DNA from: an uncultured Eubacteriales bacterium
Lineage (GTDB): Bacteria > Bacillota > Clostridia > Oscillospirales > Oscillospiraceae
Assembly (NCBI GenBank): GCA_900545515.1
Contig: UQZA01000024.1
Location: 1 to 36,801 of the forward strand
Reading direction: 5' to 3'
Length of the DNA stretch: 36,801 nucleotides
Part shown: piece after piece, positions 1 through 9,729 of the stretch
Position numbering within the stretch: position 1 is the first letter of the stretch
Layout of the letters: every line of letters starts with the position of its first letter
Translations under genes and position numbers: made by a program
The notes under the pieces: model-generated
Seen by the model: only the letters and a program-made list of their open reading frames with translations
Told to the model about the DNA's origin: nothing
Database searches by the model: none

Positions 1-22
1 TTAAAAATAGGGAGGTGAGATT

Positions 23-1165
23 GTGTGGCAGAAATTACAGGGATTGATCATTCGGAACAGACGGCAGGAGCGGGAATGGTCTCAGGCGGCGTTGTGTACG
101 GGAATCTGTGAGGTTTCCTATCTCTCTAGAATCGAACGAGGCAAGGTGGAAGGGAGCTCGGAAGTGTTGGACCTTCTGTTCCAGAGGCTGGGAATTCAAT
201 GGCGGGACGATCCGGATTTTTGCAGGGAGGCATCTGAGTGGCTGGAAGATTGCTATGACCGCCTGTTTGCTGGGGAACGGCTGGAGGAGATTGCCAAGAT
301 GCTAAAGAGGCGGGAGGTGGAGCTCCGGGACAGCCCCTTTTGCCTGGACTGGTTTCTCCTGTTCTGGGCAGCCGCCGGGCAGAGCCCGGGTGAGCTTGGA
401 GGCTTTGTTCCAGCCATGGATACCAGGCAGCGCAACTTATATATGTGCCTGACCAGGCAGTTCCAGGAGCTTCTGCGGGTGTCCGACCGAAGCTATTTTT
501 TGCTGGAGGCGGGCAAGTGGGCTTACTCCCAGGAGGATTATAGTTTTGCAGTCGTCTGCTTCCAGCGGGGATTGGAGCAAGCTGCCCGGGAAGGGAGCGT
601 ATATGTGCAGTTTTGGTGCAGGCTGTATTTGGGCAACTGTTACAGCGATTTGAATCAGCTGGAACAGGCTAGAGAACATTATGTGGTGGCCAGCCGCATG
701 ATTCGGGCCCTAGGCGACCAGTCTGATTTGAGCCAAATTGCCTACTGCCTGGCTTCCACGGAATTGCAGATGAATCAGGTGGAACCGGCTTTTCGACGCC
801 TGATGGAGCATCCGTTGGAACACGATCCTCTGTATTTTCACAAGCTGGCAATTTGCTATGAAAAGCTGGGACATTACCAGGAAGCCAGCGCAGCGCTGGA
901 CCGGGCATTGGAGTTGCCCTGTGAACCACCTATGGATTTGGAAGCACTGGACCAAATGTGTGCACTGGTGCGTTACAGGTTGGATCATGCGGAATATACA
1001 AAAGATCCCGCATATGGCAAAGTACTATGTAACTGCTTTGAGGTGATGCGGGAACGACTTCCGGTGGGGTTTATACGGTTTCACCTGCCCTGGCTAGAGG
1101 AGTGGTACGTTTCTAACCGTCAATATCGGCAGGCATATGAATTGCTGCACAAGTTTGTGCAATAA
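23..1165 (+). CDS. XRE-family helix-turn-helix regulator with C-terminal TPR-like region
   Basis: A 380-residue cytoplasmic transcription factor. Residues about 6-62 form a Cro/C1-type helix-turn-helix, with WSQAALCTGI and SYLSRIERGK matching the recognition-helix region. Residues about 165-375 are a run of helical pairs (for example YSFAVVCFQRGLEQAA and YLGNCYSDLNQLEQAREHY) that read as tetratricopeptide repeats. This layout is that of the Rgg/PlcR-like regulators, in which the repeats often bind a signal peptide, but no pheromone gene is visible nearby. The GTG start is chosen because GGAGGTGAG lies six bases upstream. The gene precedes the cohesin-like/SLH plus protease operon in the same direction but is separated from it by a strong terminator, so control of that operon is only a guess. 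Fold assignment is fairly sure; target genes are unknown. Confidence 0.8.
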   Translation: MWQKLQGLIIRNRRQEREWSQAALCTGICEVSYLSRIERGKVEGSSEVLDLLFQRLGIQWRDDPDFCREASEWLEDCYDRLFAGERLEEIAKMLKRREVELRDSPFCLDWFLLFWAAAGQSPGELGGFVPAMDTRQRNLYMCLTRQFQELLRVSDRSYFLLEAGKWAYSQEDYSFAVVCFQRGLEQAAREGSVYVQFWCRLYLGNCYSDLNQLEQAREHYVVASRMIRALGDQSDLSQIAYCLASTELQMNQVEPAFRRLMEHPLEHDPLYFHKLAICYEKLGHYQEASAALDRALELPCEPPMDLEALDQMCALVRYRLDHAEYTKDPAYGKVLCNCFEVMRERLPVGFIRFHLPWLEEWYVSNRQYRQAYELLHKFVQ

Positions 1166-1188
1166 ATGGTCTCCAGAAAGTGCGTAAA

Positions 1189-1230
1189 GCGGTTGTTTTG
1201 TGAGGAATTTTCGCAAAACAACCGCCTTTT
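1189..1230 (+). terminator. Rho-independent terminator after the XRE/TPR regulator
   Basis: A perfect 12-bp inverted repeat, GCGGTTGTTTTG (1189-1200) and CAAAACAACCGC (1214-1225), with a 13-base loop is followed by CTTTTCTTT. It lies 24 bases after the stop codon and separates the regulator from the surface operon. Confidence 0.85.
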
Positions 1231-1246
1231 CTTTGCTGAAATTCTG

Positions 1247-1255
1247 TGATATATT
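1247..1255 (+). promoter_or_regulatory. Candidate extended -10 promoter of the SLH/protease operon
   Basis: TGATATATT reads as an extended -10 (TGN plus TATATT) just after the upstream terminator and about 80 bases before the next start codon. The -35 position (TTTTCT, 1227-1232) is weak. A small hairpin, GCCGC-TGTT-GCGGC (1278-1291), would lie in the leader. Confidence 0.4.
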
Positions 1256-1332
1256 AATTGCGCACTCAATTCCACCTGCCGCTGTTGCGGCTACCCTGCA
1301 CATGAAAATTAAAAATCGAAAGGAAGAGCAAT

Positions 1333-2328
1333 GTGAAAACACGATTGAGAGCGCTATGCTTGGCACTGGTTCTGATCTTTACCATGGCCACCGGCGGCCT
1401 GGCGGCCGGAGACAATTCTTGCAAGCTGTCTATCACGGCCGGCTATCAAGACGGGCAGATCATGGCAATGGTGACCATGGAGGAATCGGAGGGCGTAACC
1501 AATGGTCGCCTGGCCGTTACGTATGATTCTGAGACGGTGGAACTTTTAGACGTCCAGGCCTTGCTTTCCTGTGGCGCATCCAGCGTGAATCGGGAAGGGG
1601 CAGATACGGTATCTCTGGCCTGGGTAGGCAGTGATTTCCCCACTGGGGAACATCCACTGTTGAAGCTGACGTTCCGGATCATCGAAGGGGTGAGTCAGGA
1701 TGCAGCCTTCACCGCGGTGGCTTCTGAAATCTATGTGGGAGAAAAAAAGATAGACGTTACCTCCGACTCAGCTGTGGTGGTTGATAATCCGTTTGTAGAT
1801 ATTGATCAGCACTGGGCAAAAGCAGACATTTTGAAGACCTGCCATGCCGGTTTGTTCCGAGGTGTGACAGTGGACCGGTTTGCACCGGAAGGGACGATGG
1901 ACCGGGCAATGTGTGTGACGGCACTCTACCGTTTGGCGGGCTGCCCCGATGTGGAGTCTGCAAAAACTGTTTTTACAGATGTGAAAGAGGGGCGCTACTA
2001 TACCGATGCGGTGGCCTGGGCAGTCAAGCTGGGGGTGACCAATGGCATGAGTGATACCAGCTTTGCTCCCCACCGAGCAATCAGCAGACAGGAAATGGTG
2101 ACTATGCTGTACCGCTATGCAAAGGCGCAGGGTCAGGAAGTGGCAGGTGCAGACGACCTGTCCGCCTATGGGGATGCAGCCAGCGTTTCCGGCTGGGCAA
2201 AGGATGCAGTAGCCTGGGCGGTTGCAACGGGAATCTTGAATGGGTATCCTGGCAATCATCTGCTGCCTGGAGGTGAGGCCACACGCGGGCAGGCGGCTGC
2301 AATTTTTAACCGTTATATGGGACTATAA
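1333..2328 (+). CDS. Secreted cohesin-like, S-layer-homology (SLH) surface protein
   Basis: A 331-residue exported protein. Residues 1-25 are a Sec signal peptide (basic start, LCLALVLIFTMA core, cleavage near GLAA|GD). Residues about 30-150 resemble a cohesin fold: a beta-rich stretch with LAVTYDSETVELLDV followed by LAWVGSDFPTGEHPLLKLTF, matching the YDP-x-x-L and G-x-L-x-x-L-x-F landmarks of cohesins. From residue 154 there are three SLH repeats (FVDIDQHWA, FTDVKEGRYYTDAVAWA, WAKDAVAWA with GYPGNHLLPG), which bind secondary cell-wall polymers. The GTG start follows AAAGGAAG. Fifteen bases separate it from the protease gene, so they are almost certainly one operon. Because the downstream protease has a dockerin, this protein may be its wall anchor. 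SLH is sure; cohesin is by pattern only. Confidence 0.85.
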   Translation: MKTRLRALCLALVLIFTMATGGLAAGDNSCKLSITAGYQDGQIMAMVTMEESEGVTNGRLAVTYDSETVELLDVQALLSCGASSVNREGADTVSLAWVGSDFPTGEHPLLKLTFRIIEGVSQDAAFTAVASEIYVGEKKIDVTSDSAVVVDNPFVDIDQHWAKADILKTCHAGLFRGVTVDRFAPEGTMDRAMCVTALYRLAGCPDVESAKTVFTDVKEGRYYTDAVAWAVKLGVTNGMSDTSFAPHRAISRQEMVTMLYRYAKAQGQEVAGADDLSAYGDAASVSGWAKDAVAWAVATGILNGYPGNHLLPGGEATRGQAAAIFNRYMGL

Positions 2329-2343
2329 GAGGAGGAAACAAAC

Positions 2344-5300
2344 ATGAAACACAAAAACCGCATACTTTCCCTCTTCCTGGTTTTGTGTATGCTTGCAACG
2401 CTGGTTCCAGGCTCCGTCTCAGCGGCAGATGGGACGCGAGAGGAAACGTCTGCTGTTATGGCAGAAAAAATTGAGAATCCCGGTGTGGAGCTGAGACAGG
2501 ACTCTGAGGTGGAAACACTAGAACAGGAGCCGTATGACGAAACGGAAGTGGTGCGGGCCATTGTGGTCTTGGAAAACCGGAGCTTGCTGGAGCAAGGCTT
2601 CACTGGGGCGGAGATTGCGTCCAAGGGTACAGCGGTGACAAAGCAAGTGGAATCTATGGAGCTCCAGCAGGAATCGGCACTGCAAAAAATCAGAAAGCTG
2701 ACAGAAGACAATCCGGCAACCCTCAAGTACCATTATCATGTGGCGGTGAACGGCATGGCAGTGGAGCTTCCTTATGGGACTTTGGAAGAAGTTCGGGCTC
2801 TGCCGGGTGTGGAAAAAGTTTTGATAGCGCCTCGATACGATGTGCCGGAGGATATGACCAATGGCAGTGTTGTGGCCAACCCAGCATTGTATGAAACGAA
2901 AACGATCACCGGTGCTGCGCAGACCTGGGAGACATTTGGGTATACCGGAAAAGGAATGCGGATTGCAATCATTGATACGGGCCTGGATATGGATCACCCT
3001 GCCTTTACAGCAGCACCTCCTCTGACGGAACGTTCTCTGACGCTTGACGAGGTATCCAATACACTGGAATCCTTGAATGCCTATGACCGGTATGTCAATC
3101 AGAGCGGTGTGAAATTGACGGCGGAAAATCTTTACCGCAGTGAAAAGGTGCCCTATGGGTTCAACTATGTAGATGGGGGCCTGGATGTAACCCATGACAA
3201 TGATGAGCAAGGGGATCACGGCACACATGTAGCCGGTATTGCGGCGGCCAATGCTACACAGGATAGTGCTGCAGTGGGTGTTGCTCCTGATGCACAGCTC
3301 CTTGTAATGAAGGTATTTGGCATGAACGGCGGCGCGTATTTTGATGATATTCTTGCCGCGCTGGAGGATAGCTTCCGGCTGAATGCAGATGCAATTAATA
3401 TGAGCTTGGGAACGCCTGCTGGCTTTTGCAGTGAGGAACCGTACATCGACGAAATTTTTGAACGAATTTTGGAAAGCGATATGGTGGTTTCGGTCTCTGC
3501 GGGCAACAGCTATTCCGCGGCCCTCATGAATGGATATGGCACCAACCGAAATCTGACCAAGGATCCGGATAATGGGATTATTTCCTCTCCCGCCTCCTAT
3601 CTGGGAACGACTGTCGTGGCCAGTCTGGAAAACAATTTGATTATGAGTCACTACCTGCTGGTTGGTGAAGAGAAGCTGCCCTATTCCGATGTAGCGGTAA
3701 AGCCATTTACCGATCTGGCCGGAACCGTGGAATACGTTATGATTCCAGGCTTTGGCGATGTATCCGATTATGCCGGGCTGGATGTGGCGGGCAAAATTGC
3801 AGTTGTGTCCAGAGGCGAGCTGGCCTTTACAGATAAGCAGCAAAACGCCTATGACGCAGAGGCCCTCGGCTGCATCGTGTATGACAATGAAGACGGCGAT
3901 CTACTAAATATGCAAGATGCTGGGCTGCTGCCCAATGTGGCGGTTACAAAGGCGAGTGGAGCCATTTTGGCTGCTCACGCAATGGACGGCGTGGGAACCA
4001 TGGAGATTATGCCTTCTGACGAACATATGGTGCTGGAAAATCCTCTGGCAGGCCGGATGAGTGATTTCTCCTCCTGGGGTGTCGCGCCGGACTTACAGCT
4101 GTTGCCGGACATCACTGCCCCCGGCGGCAATATTTACTCGACCCTGAATCACGGGAAATACGGTACCATGAGCGGTACTTCTATGGCCGCTCCCCATGTG
4201 GCCGGTATGAGCGCCCTGGTGCTACAGTATTTGCGGGATTCTTACGATCTGACCGATGAACAGATGCATACGGTAGCAGAGGCGCTTTTGATGAGCACAG
4301 CTGTTCCGGTGCTGGAAGATTCCGGCATTGCCTATTCGCCGAGAAAACAGGGAGCCGGATCAGCCAATGTGTACAATGCCATTGTCAGTCCTGCATATCT
4401 GACCGTGCGTGGCGGAGCGCCCAAGGCTTCTCTGGGAGACGACGACAATAGGACGGGCGTGTACCGATTCTCCTTCGAGGTAAACAATCTGACCAGTGAG
4501 CCGCAGCGCTATACACTGGATGGAATTGCACTGACGGATCAGGCAGACCTCAGCCAGGAGGAGCAGGGCTACACCTTCATGGGAGAGACCTCTCGGGCCC
4601 TGGAGGCCAATGTGACGTTTACTTCTCAGAATGAAGCCCTGCCCAAGCAGTACGACGCCAACGATGACGGCGTGACAGATATGGCAGATGTACAAGTGCT
4701 GCTGGACAGCGTCAATGGTTTACCTGGGATGACAGAGCAGAAAAAGAGCGCCTTTGACCTGAACGGCGACGGCATTCTGGACACGGCCGATGTGCAGAAG
4801 CTCTATGAATGGATTCTGAGCGGATTCACACCACTGGACGTGCTAGAAGTGCCCGCCAATGGAAAGACCACGGTTTACGCCACCGTGACGCTTTCCGACG
4901 GAGATAGAAACTACATGGATACCTACTATGAAAACGGCATTTATGTAGATGGTTTTGTCCACTTGTATACGGAGAATGAAAACGCTCCAGATTTGAGCTT
5001 GCCGTTCATGGGCTTTTATGGCGACTGGAGTCGAGGCCGCATTTTTGATGGTGGCTGGTACTATCAGGGACGGGATATCAATGCGGTGGAGTATAACCGG
5101 TATCCCAATGTCATTTTTACAGATTTTGGGACATCAGACTATCTGCTGGGAATGAATCCCTATTTGAAAGAGGACTATGACCCGGCGCACAATGTGTTGT
5201 CGCTGAACGGCGATGGCTATATGGATCGGATTTCTGAAATTTATCTGAGTTTGATGCGGAACGCAAAAAAACTGGATTTCACCTGGACCAACGGGGACAC

Positions 5301-8300
5301 TGGGGACGTCTATTTCCATACCTCTATCCCGTATGCCCGTAAGGCCTATTATAACAGTGGCTATAATCTGTGTCTGCCGCTGGTTTACAGCTGGTATTGC
5401 GATCCCTACTATTTCCGGGATGCAGACGGCAACAGCCTGCCGGACGGCACCAGATTGGAGCTCTCGATAGAGGGTTATCTGGATGACGGCGACGAACAAG
5501 CGGATGAGAGCGTTGTGATACCGCTCAGAATTGACAATGAGGCGCCCATCCTCTACACGGATGAGATTGCGTATCTGTATAACGAGCATGCCGATACCCG
5601 GCGCATTGAATTTTATGTTTCCGATAACTATGACGTTGCCGCAATTGCACTGCTGACCGGGGCTGACGCACCGATTCAGTATCTCCCGGTGGAGGACAGG
5701 CCCGGGGAGAAGGTTCTGGTTTCCGTGGATGTGACAGACTTTGATTCTGAATTTATTTTAGCAGTTTGTGACTATGCCTGCAATGAGACCTACTACAGGG
5801 TATCCTTCTCCGGCCTGCACAATGTGGATTTTGATTCCTTCTATGGGTACCGCCGGTATAGCATCATTCCCAGTGGCATCTACCTGCACGCAACTGACGC
5901 TTATAACGGCTGGTATTCCTTTGAAACAGCGGATACGATGCTCATGCATACCTCTATGTATAAAACTGGTGAGACGCAGGTGGCAGCTGCAGAGTATGTG
6001 GATGGATACATTCTGGGTGTGGATACGGAGGGTACCATCTTTACCATGCGCGCCGGCAGTTGGGACAGGCGGATCTTGGGTGAGCTGACGCTGGAGGGCG
6101 AGCGGTATCTGGCGCTGGATATGGCCTTTGATTATACAACAAAAACCATGTATCTGCTCACAGACGAGCGAAATCCAAAGGAAGGCGGCCATCTGGTAAA
6201 GCTGGACTACCTGACGGGCCAATTGACCGACCAGGGGTTGGTCTCTGGGATGGACAGCTACGGGCTAACGCTGGCATGTGACAATCAGGGCGTTTTGTAT
6301 ACAGTGGACTGCGAAACCGGTGGGCTGTATACGCTGGATCGGGATACGGCGAAGGCATCCTTTGTGGGAGCGACGGGCTATCTGCCCCAGGAACAGCAGT
6401 CTATGATGGTAGACCATAAGACCAACAGGCTGTACTGGGCAGCGTATCAGGGCTTTACCGGCGCCAACGTATTTTATGAAGTGGACAAACAAAGCGGCCA
6501 GTTGACCACGCTGGCAGTCACGGAGTACAACGGACAAATGACGGGCCTGTATAAGCCCTGGCAATCAGGGCAGACGCTGTACCCGGCAGATGCGCCGGTT
6601 ACCAGTCTGCAGCTTTCGCAGGAAACCTTACTCCTGAGCAAGGGAAAGCGCGTAACGCTGCAATGTGAGGCGGTTCCCTACTATTCCAATTTGCCCGAAA
6701 TTACCTGGAGTTCCAGCGACAACGGGGTGGCCACAGTTTCACAGGGGGTAGTTACTGCAGTGGGAGAGGGAACGGCTTCCATCACCGCTTCTACGGGCGA
6801 GATTACGGCTTCCTGCACGGTAACAGTCAGTCAGTTTGCAGGACAGATGTACCTCTATGATGCGGGAAACAATTCCGAGTGGCTGCAGTTTAACGCTGCC
6901 TCTCCGAAAGAAGCGGAATCTGTGACCGAGGCCATAGCCTCATGTGAGAGTTTTGATGCTGCGGCGTACCGAAACGGTTGGATTTATGCCTTTGACGGTG
7001 CGGGAGCCTTCTATCGTCTGGATCCGGATATGCTGCAGGGTCTCAAGTTGGGCGCTTCCGATGCACAGACGATGGCGTTGGCCAACAATTATGCTGACGG
7101 CTTCCTGTACGGATTGGAATACTGCGATGGCGGTCAGTATTACCTGGTGCGGGTGAATCCTGCTAACGGTCAAATTCGAAGGCTACAAGAACTGGAAGCT
7201 GCACGCTTTGGCAGTCCGGTCGGCGGCATGGCAATCGGTCCTGACGGCAGATTTTACATGATAACTGTAGAAGATGAAAGTAGTATGAAACTGCTAACTT
7301 TCCGCGTGGAAAATGATACAATTGTGCAACTGCAATCTGGTGCACTCCAGAATTGCGAGAGCTACAGCTATGGTTCCATGACATATTCTGCCGAGAATCA
7401 CGGTTTGTTCTGGGCCGATGCGCAAGGGAGACTCATCTGGCTGAATCCGACAGATTTGGATCACATCCAGATGATGGATCTGGGGGGAATTGGAAGTACA
7501 GACGGCGGCTATGCCATGAACATGGGATTGGTGGCAATTCCCGACGAAGAACCCCATATGCCACAGGTCAAGCCGGAGCAGGTAACCCTGCAGGAGAGCT
7601 ATATGCTCCTGGAGAATGGGATGGTTCAGGTAGGATTGGATGTGGAACCCTGGAATGCCGTTTGCCCGGTGGAATATGCGGTGAAGGACGCCTCTGTGGT
7701 GACTGTGGATGAGTATGGCAGATTGACCGGCCACAAGGCGGGCGTCACCACATTGGGCGTCTATGTGCCAGCGTTGGATCGCACGCTGGAGGCGACGGTT
7801 ACCGTGGTTCCTTCTGCGGGAAGTCTGTATGGCTTCTTGGTTTCCGACTTCCAGGAGAGCTCCAAGCTCTGGATGCGTGTGGATGATTACGACACGAGTC
7901 GAACGGAGCATTTGACCGAAGAACCCTTCCCGTTCACGATCTGTGCCGGTGCGTTTTATGATGGAACCCTCTATGCCGTAGGTCAGGGCGGAGAGGAATA
8001 TGGCGGTAAGAATTATTTCCTGCAAATCAATCCGGAGGACAATTCTTACCAGGTTTTGCAGCAGGTACCTTACGCAGTTCGGGACATGGCCTTTGATTAC
8101 ACCACAGGTGTGATGTATGCGATTGTTTCCGGCGGGTTCGTGCGGGGCGGATTGGCGCAGCTGGAGCTGCAAACTGGTCAGATCGCGTTGGTGGGCGATA
8201 CTGGAATCACACTGGCGGCCCTTTGTTGTGATGCCAAGGGCGATCTGTACACCATAAGCGAAGCTGGAAATCTATACCGCCTGAACCGACTGACTGCGGA

Positions 8301-9549
8301 AGCAACGTTGGTAGGTAATACCGGCGTAACGGCCAAGTATGAGCAGTGTATGCATTATGACTTTAACACGGGCAATGTTTACTGGGCACAGGTAGATGAG
8401 AATCGGTCTAGTAGCCTGCGGTTGGTGAGTCTGGATGATGGTACTTCTACAAGCTTGGGACGAATTGGCCTGGCTGGAGCCATGATGACGGCCATGTATA
8501 CGCTGCCAACTCAGGAACCTGCAGTTCCCAGACAGACTGTGCCTGAGCGTGTACAGCTGCCGGAGCGGAATACGGTTGCAGTTGGAAAAACGAAAGCCCT
8601 ATCTGCTGTGGTGTTGCCTTATAGTGTTGCAGAAATGGATCGGACGTTGACCTGGACATCCAGTGCCCCCGATATTGCCCAAGTGGAACACGGAGTGGTC
8701 ACCGGGGTAAAGGCTGGTACAGCCACCATCACAGCGGAGTCAACCGGCGGTGTTGTAGCCTCCTGTCAGATCATCGTAACGGAGTCGGCGCGCAGATTCT
8801 TTGCTTATGATGAAACCAATGGGCAGTGGATCAGCTTTGATGCCAATAACACAGGTGCGGTAACCACAGAGCGGAAGGATTCTGCAGATGAGGCTCCCAT
8901 TGCGGCATCGGTCTATACAGGAAATACAATTTATGCCTATGACGTGGAAGGCCGCTTCTATACGGTGGATTCCACTGATTTCCGGAGAACTCTGGTGGGA
9001 CAGGGGCTATATGGTCAAACGTTGTCCTGCGAGGTCGAGGATTGGTGGAGCGGAGAGCTTGTGACGGTGGAGTGCCCCATTCGCGTCGTGGATTTGTCCT
9101 ACGATGAAGCGACCGGAAAGCTATATGGGGTTCTGGAAGGTAGCCGTGATGACGAGTACTACGTGAACGTTTCGGCGTTTGTAGAAGTGGATCCGAAAAC
9201 AGGCGATACGGTGGAACTGCTACGGACGCAGGCGTTGAAACCGGGAAATTTATTGGTGCACAACGCAGTGGCTCTGTTTATGGACACCTACGGAACTGGG
9301 GTGATGTACCGGTGTGATCTGAATAGCCAAGATCAGACCATGGAAGAGTTGTGCAGGATTCAGGGCTACTGGGGCGAGAGCGACAGGGGCCGAAGCTTCA
9401 TTCAGGACTGGTATTCGGGGGATGTCTATGTCATTCGGGATATGGGTGCTGGTTCTATCCTGTATCACGTGCTTTTGGGTGATGGAACATTGCAAGGAAT
9501 CGGTGGAATTGGCAGTGGCATTGCAGTGAATAGTTTGTTTTTGAAGTAA
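2344..9549 (+). CDS. Giant secreted S8 (subtilisin-like) protease with dockerin and repeated propeller/Big_2 blocks
   Basis: A 2401-residue exported serine protease. Residues 1-27 are a signal peptide and about 28-190 a propeptide-like region. The S8 domain (about 195-640) has Asp211 (IIDTGLD), His292 (GDHGTHVAG), oxyanion Asn388 (SAGNS) and Ser613 (GTSMAAPHVAG), with a PA-like insert near 420-560 as in C5a-peptidase-type enzymes. A dockerin follows at about 768-822, with two calcium loops starting at Asp771 (DANDDGVTDMAD) and Asp805 (DLNGDGILDTAD). The rest alternates propeller-like blocks (recurring AFDYTT..MY and LY..D motifs) with Big_2 Ig-like domains near 1419-1496, 1745-1822 and 2069-2147. 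It has no SLH or sortase signal, so anchoring may come from the upstream SLH protein through the dockerin. GAGGAGG lies just upstream of the ATG. The substrate is unknown. Confidence 0.93.
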   Translation: MKHKNRILSLFLVLCMLATLVPGSVSAADGTREETSAVMAEKIENPGVELRQDSEVETLEQEPYDETEVVRAIVVLENRSLLEQGFTGAEIASKGTAVTKQVESMELQQESALQKIRKLTEDNPATLKYHYHVAVNGMAVELPYGTLEEVRALPGVEKVLIAPRYDVPEDMTNGSVVANPALYETKTITGAAQTWETFGYTGKGMRIAIIDTGLDMDHPAFTAAPPLTERSLTLDEVSNTLESLNAYDRYVNQSGVKLTAENLYRSEKVPYGFNYVDGGLDVTHDNDEQGDHGTHVAGIAAANATQDSAAVGVAPDAQLLVMKVFGMNGGAYFDDILAALEDSFRLNADAINMSLGTPAGFCSEEPYIDEIFERILESDMVVSVSAGNSYSAALMNGYGTNRNLTKDPDNGIISSPASYLGTTVVASLENNLIMSHYLLVGEEKLPYSDVAVKPFTDLAGTVEYVMIPGFGDVSDYAGLDVAGKIAVVSRGELAFTDKQQNAYDAEALGCIVYDNEDGDLLNMQDAGLLPNVAVTKASGAILAAHAMDGVGTMEIMPSDEHMVLENPLAGRMSDFSSWGVAPDLQLLPDITAPGGNIYSTLNHGKYGTMSGTSMAAPHVAGMSALVLQYLRDSYDLTDEQMHTVAEALLMSTAVPVLEDSGIAYSPRKQGAGSANVYNAIVSPAYLTVRGGAPKASLGDDDNRTGVYRFSFEVNNLTSEPQRYTLDGIALTDQADLSQEEQGYTFMGETSRALEANVTFTSQNEALPKQYDANDDGVTDMADVQVLLDSVNGLPGMTEQKKSAFDLNGDGILDTADVQKLYEWILSGFTPLDVLEVPANGKTTVYATVTLSDGDRNYMDTYYENGIYVDGFVHLYTENENAPDLSLPFMGFYGDWSRGRIFDGGWYYQGRDINAVEYNRYPNVIFTDFGTSDYLLGMNPYLKEDYDPAHNVLSLNGDGYMDRISEIYLSLMRNAKKLDFTWTNGDTGDVYFHTSIPYARKAYYNSGYNLCLPLVYSWYCDPYYFRDADGNSLPDGTRLELSIEGYLDDGDEQADESVVIPLRIDNEAPILYTDEIAYLYNEHADTRRIEFYVSDNYDVAAIALLTGADAPIQYLPVEDRPGEKVLVSVDVTDFDSEFILAVCDYACNETYYRVSFSGLHNVDFDSFYGYRRYSIIPSGIYLHATDAYNGWYSFETADTMLMHTSMYKTGETQVAAAEYVDGYILGVDTEGTIFTMRAGSWDRRILGELTLEGERYLALDMAFDYTTKTMYLLTDERNPKEGGHLVKLDYLTGQLTDQGLVSGMDSYGLTLACDNQGVLYTVDCETGGLYTLDRDTAKASFVGATGYLPQEQQSMMVDHKTNRLYWAAYQGFTGANVFYEVDKQSGQLTTLAVTEYNGQMTGLYKPWQSGQTLYPADAPVTSLQLSQETLLLSKGKRVTLQCEAVPYYSNLPEITWSSSDNGVATVSQGVVTAVGEGTASITASTGEITASCTVTVSQFAGQMYLYDAGNNSEWLQFNAASPKEAESVTEAIASCESFDAAAYRNGWIYAFDGAGAFYRLDPDMLQGLKLGASDAQTMALANNYADGFLYGLEYCDGGQYYLVRVNPANGQIRRLQELEAARFGSPVGGMAIGPDGRFYMITVEDESSMKLLTFRVENDTIVQLQSGALQNCESYSYGSMTYSAENHGLFWADAQGRLIWLNPTDLDHIQMMDLGGIGSTDGGYAMNMGLVAIPDEEPHMPQVKPEQVTLQESYMLLENGMVQVGLDVEPWNAVCPVEYAVKDASVVTVDEYGRLTGHKAGVTTLGVYVPALDRTLEATVTVVPSAGSLYGFLVSDFQESSKLWMRVDDYDTSRTEHLTEEPFPFTICAGAFYDGTLYAVGQGGEEYGGKNYFLQINPEDNSYQVLQQVPYAVRDMAFDYTTGVMYAIVSGGFVRGGLAQLELQTGQIALVGDTGITLAALCCDAKGDLYTISEAGNLYRLNRLTAEATLVGNTGVTAKYEQCMHYDFNTGNVYWAQVDENRSSSLRLVSLDDGTSTSLGRIGLAGAMMTAMYTLPTQEPAVPRQTVPERVQLPERNTVAVGKTKALSAVVLPYSVAEMDRTLTWTSSAPDIAQVEHGVVTGVKAGTATITAESTGGVVASCQIIVTESARRFFAYDETNGQWISFDANNTGAVTTERKDSADEAPIAASVYTGNTIYAYDVEGRFYTVDSTDFRRTLVGQGLYGQTLSCEVEDWWSGELVTVECPIRVVDLSYDEATGKLYGVLEGSRDDEYYVNVSAFVEVDPKTGDTVELLRTQALKPGNLLVHNAVALFMDTYGTGVMYRCDLNSQDQTMEELCRIQGYWGESDRGRSFIQDWYSGDVYVIRDMGAGSILYHVLLGDGTLQGIGGIGSGIAVNSLFLK

Positions 9550-9622
9550 CATTCCCATTGGCTGCCGTCGATATGTGATTCCTGTTCAAGCTGGCAGTTC
9601 CTATTGCGGCTTTTGCAGTGGC

Positions 9623-9665
9623 GCGTGGCCGCCTCAGACTTGGCGTCGGGGCGGCCACGCCGTTT
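9623..9665 (+). terminator. Rho-independent terminator of the SLH/protease operon
   Basis: A perfect 11-bp inverted repeat, GCGTGGCCGCC (9623-9633) and GGCGGCCACGC (9650-9660), is followed by CGTTTTAC, about 75 bases after the protease stop. Confidence 0.8.
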
Positions 9666-9695
9666 TACTGCGGTTTCCAGGCACCTTCTTGCTCC

Positions 9696-9720
9696 CCCGG
9701 GCATAGGTTAGCCCGGGAGG
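9696..9720 (+). promoter_or_regulatory. Hairpin overlapping the ribosome binding site of the DUF3343 gene
   Basis: CCCGGGC (9696-9702) pairs with GCCCGGG (9711-9717) over an 8-base loop. The right arm contains the first three bases of the Shine-Dalgarno GGGAGG (9715-9720), ten bases before the ATG. The structure could limit translation initiation. This is a sequence observation only. Confidence 0.45.
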
Positions 9721-9729
9721 TGTTGCCAT

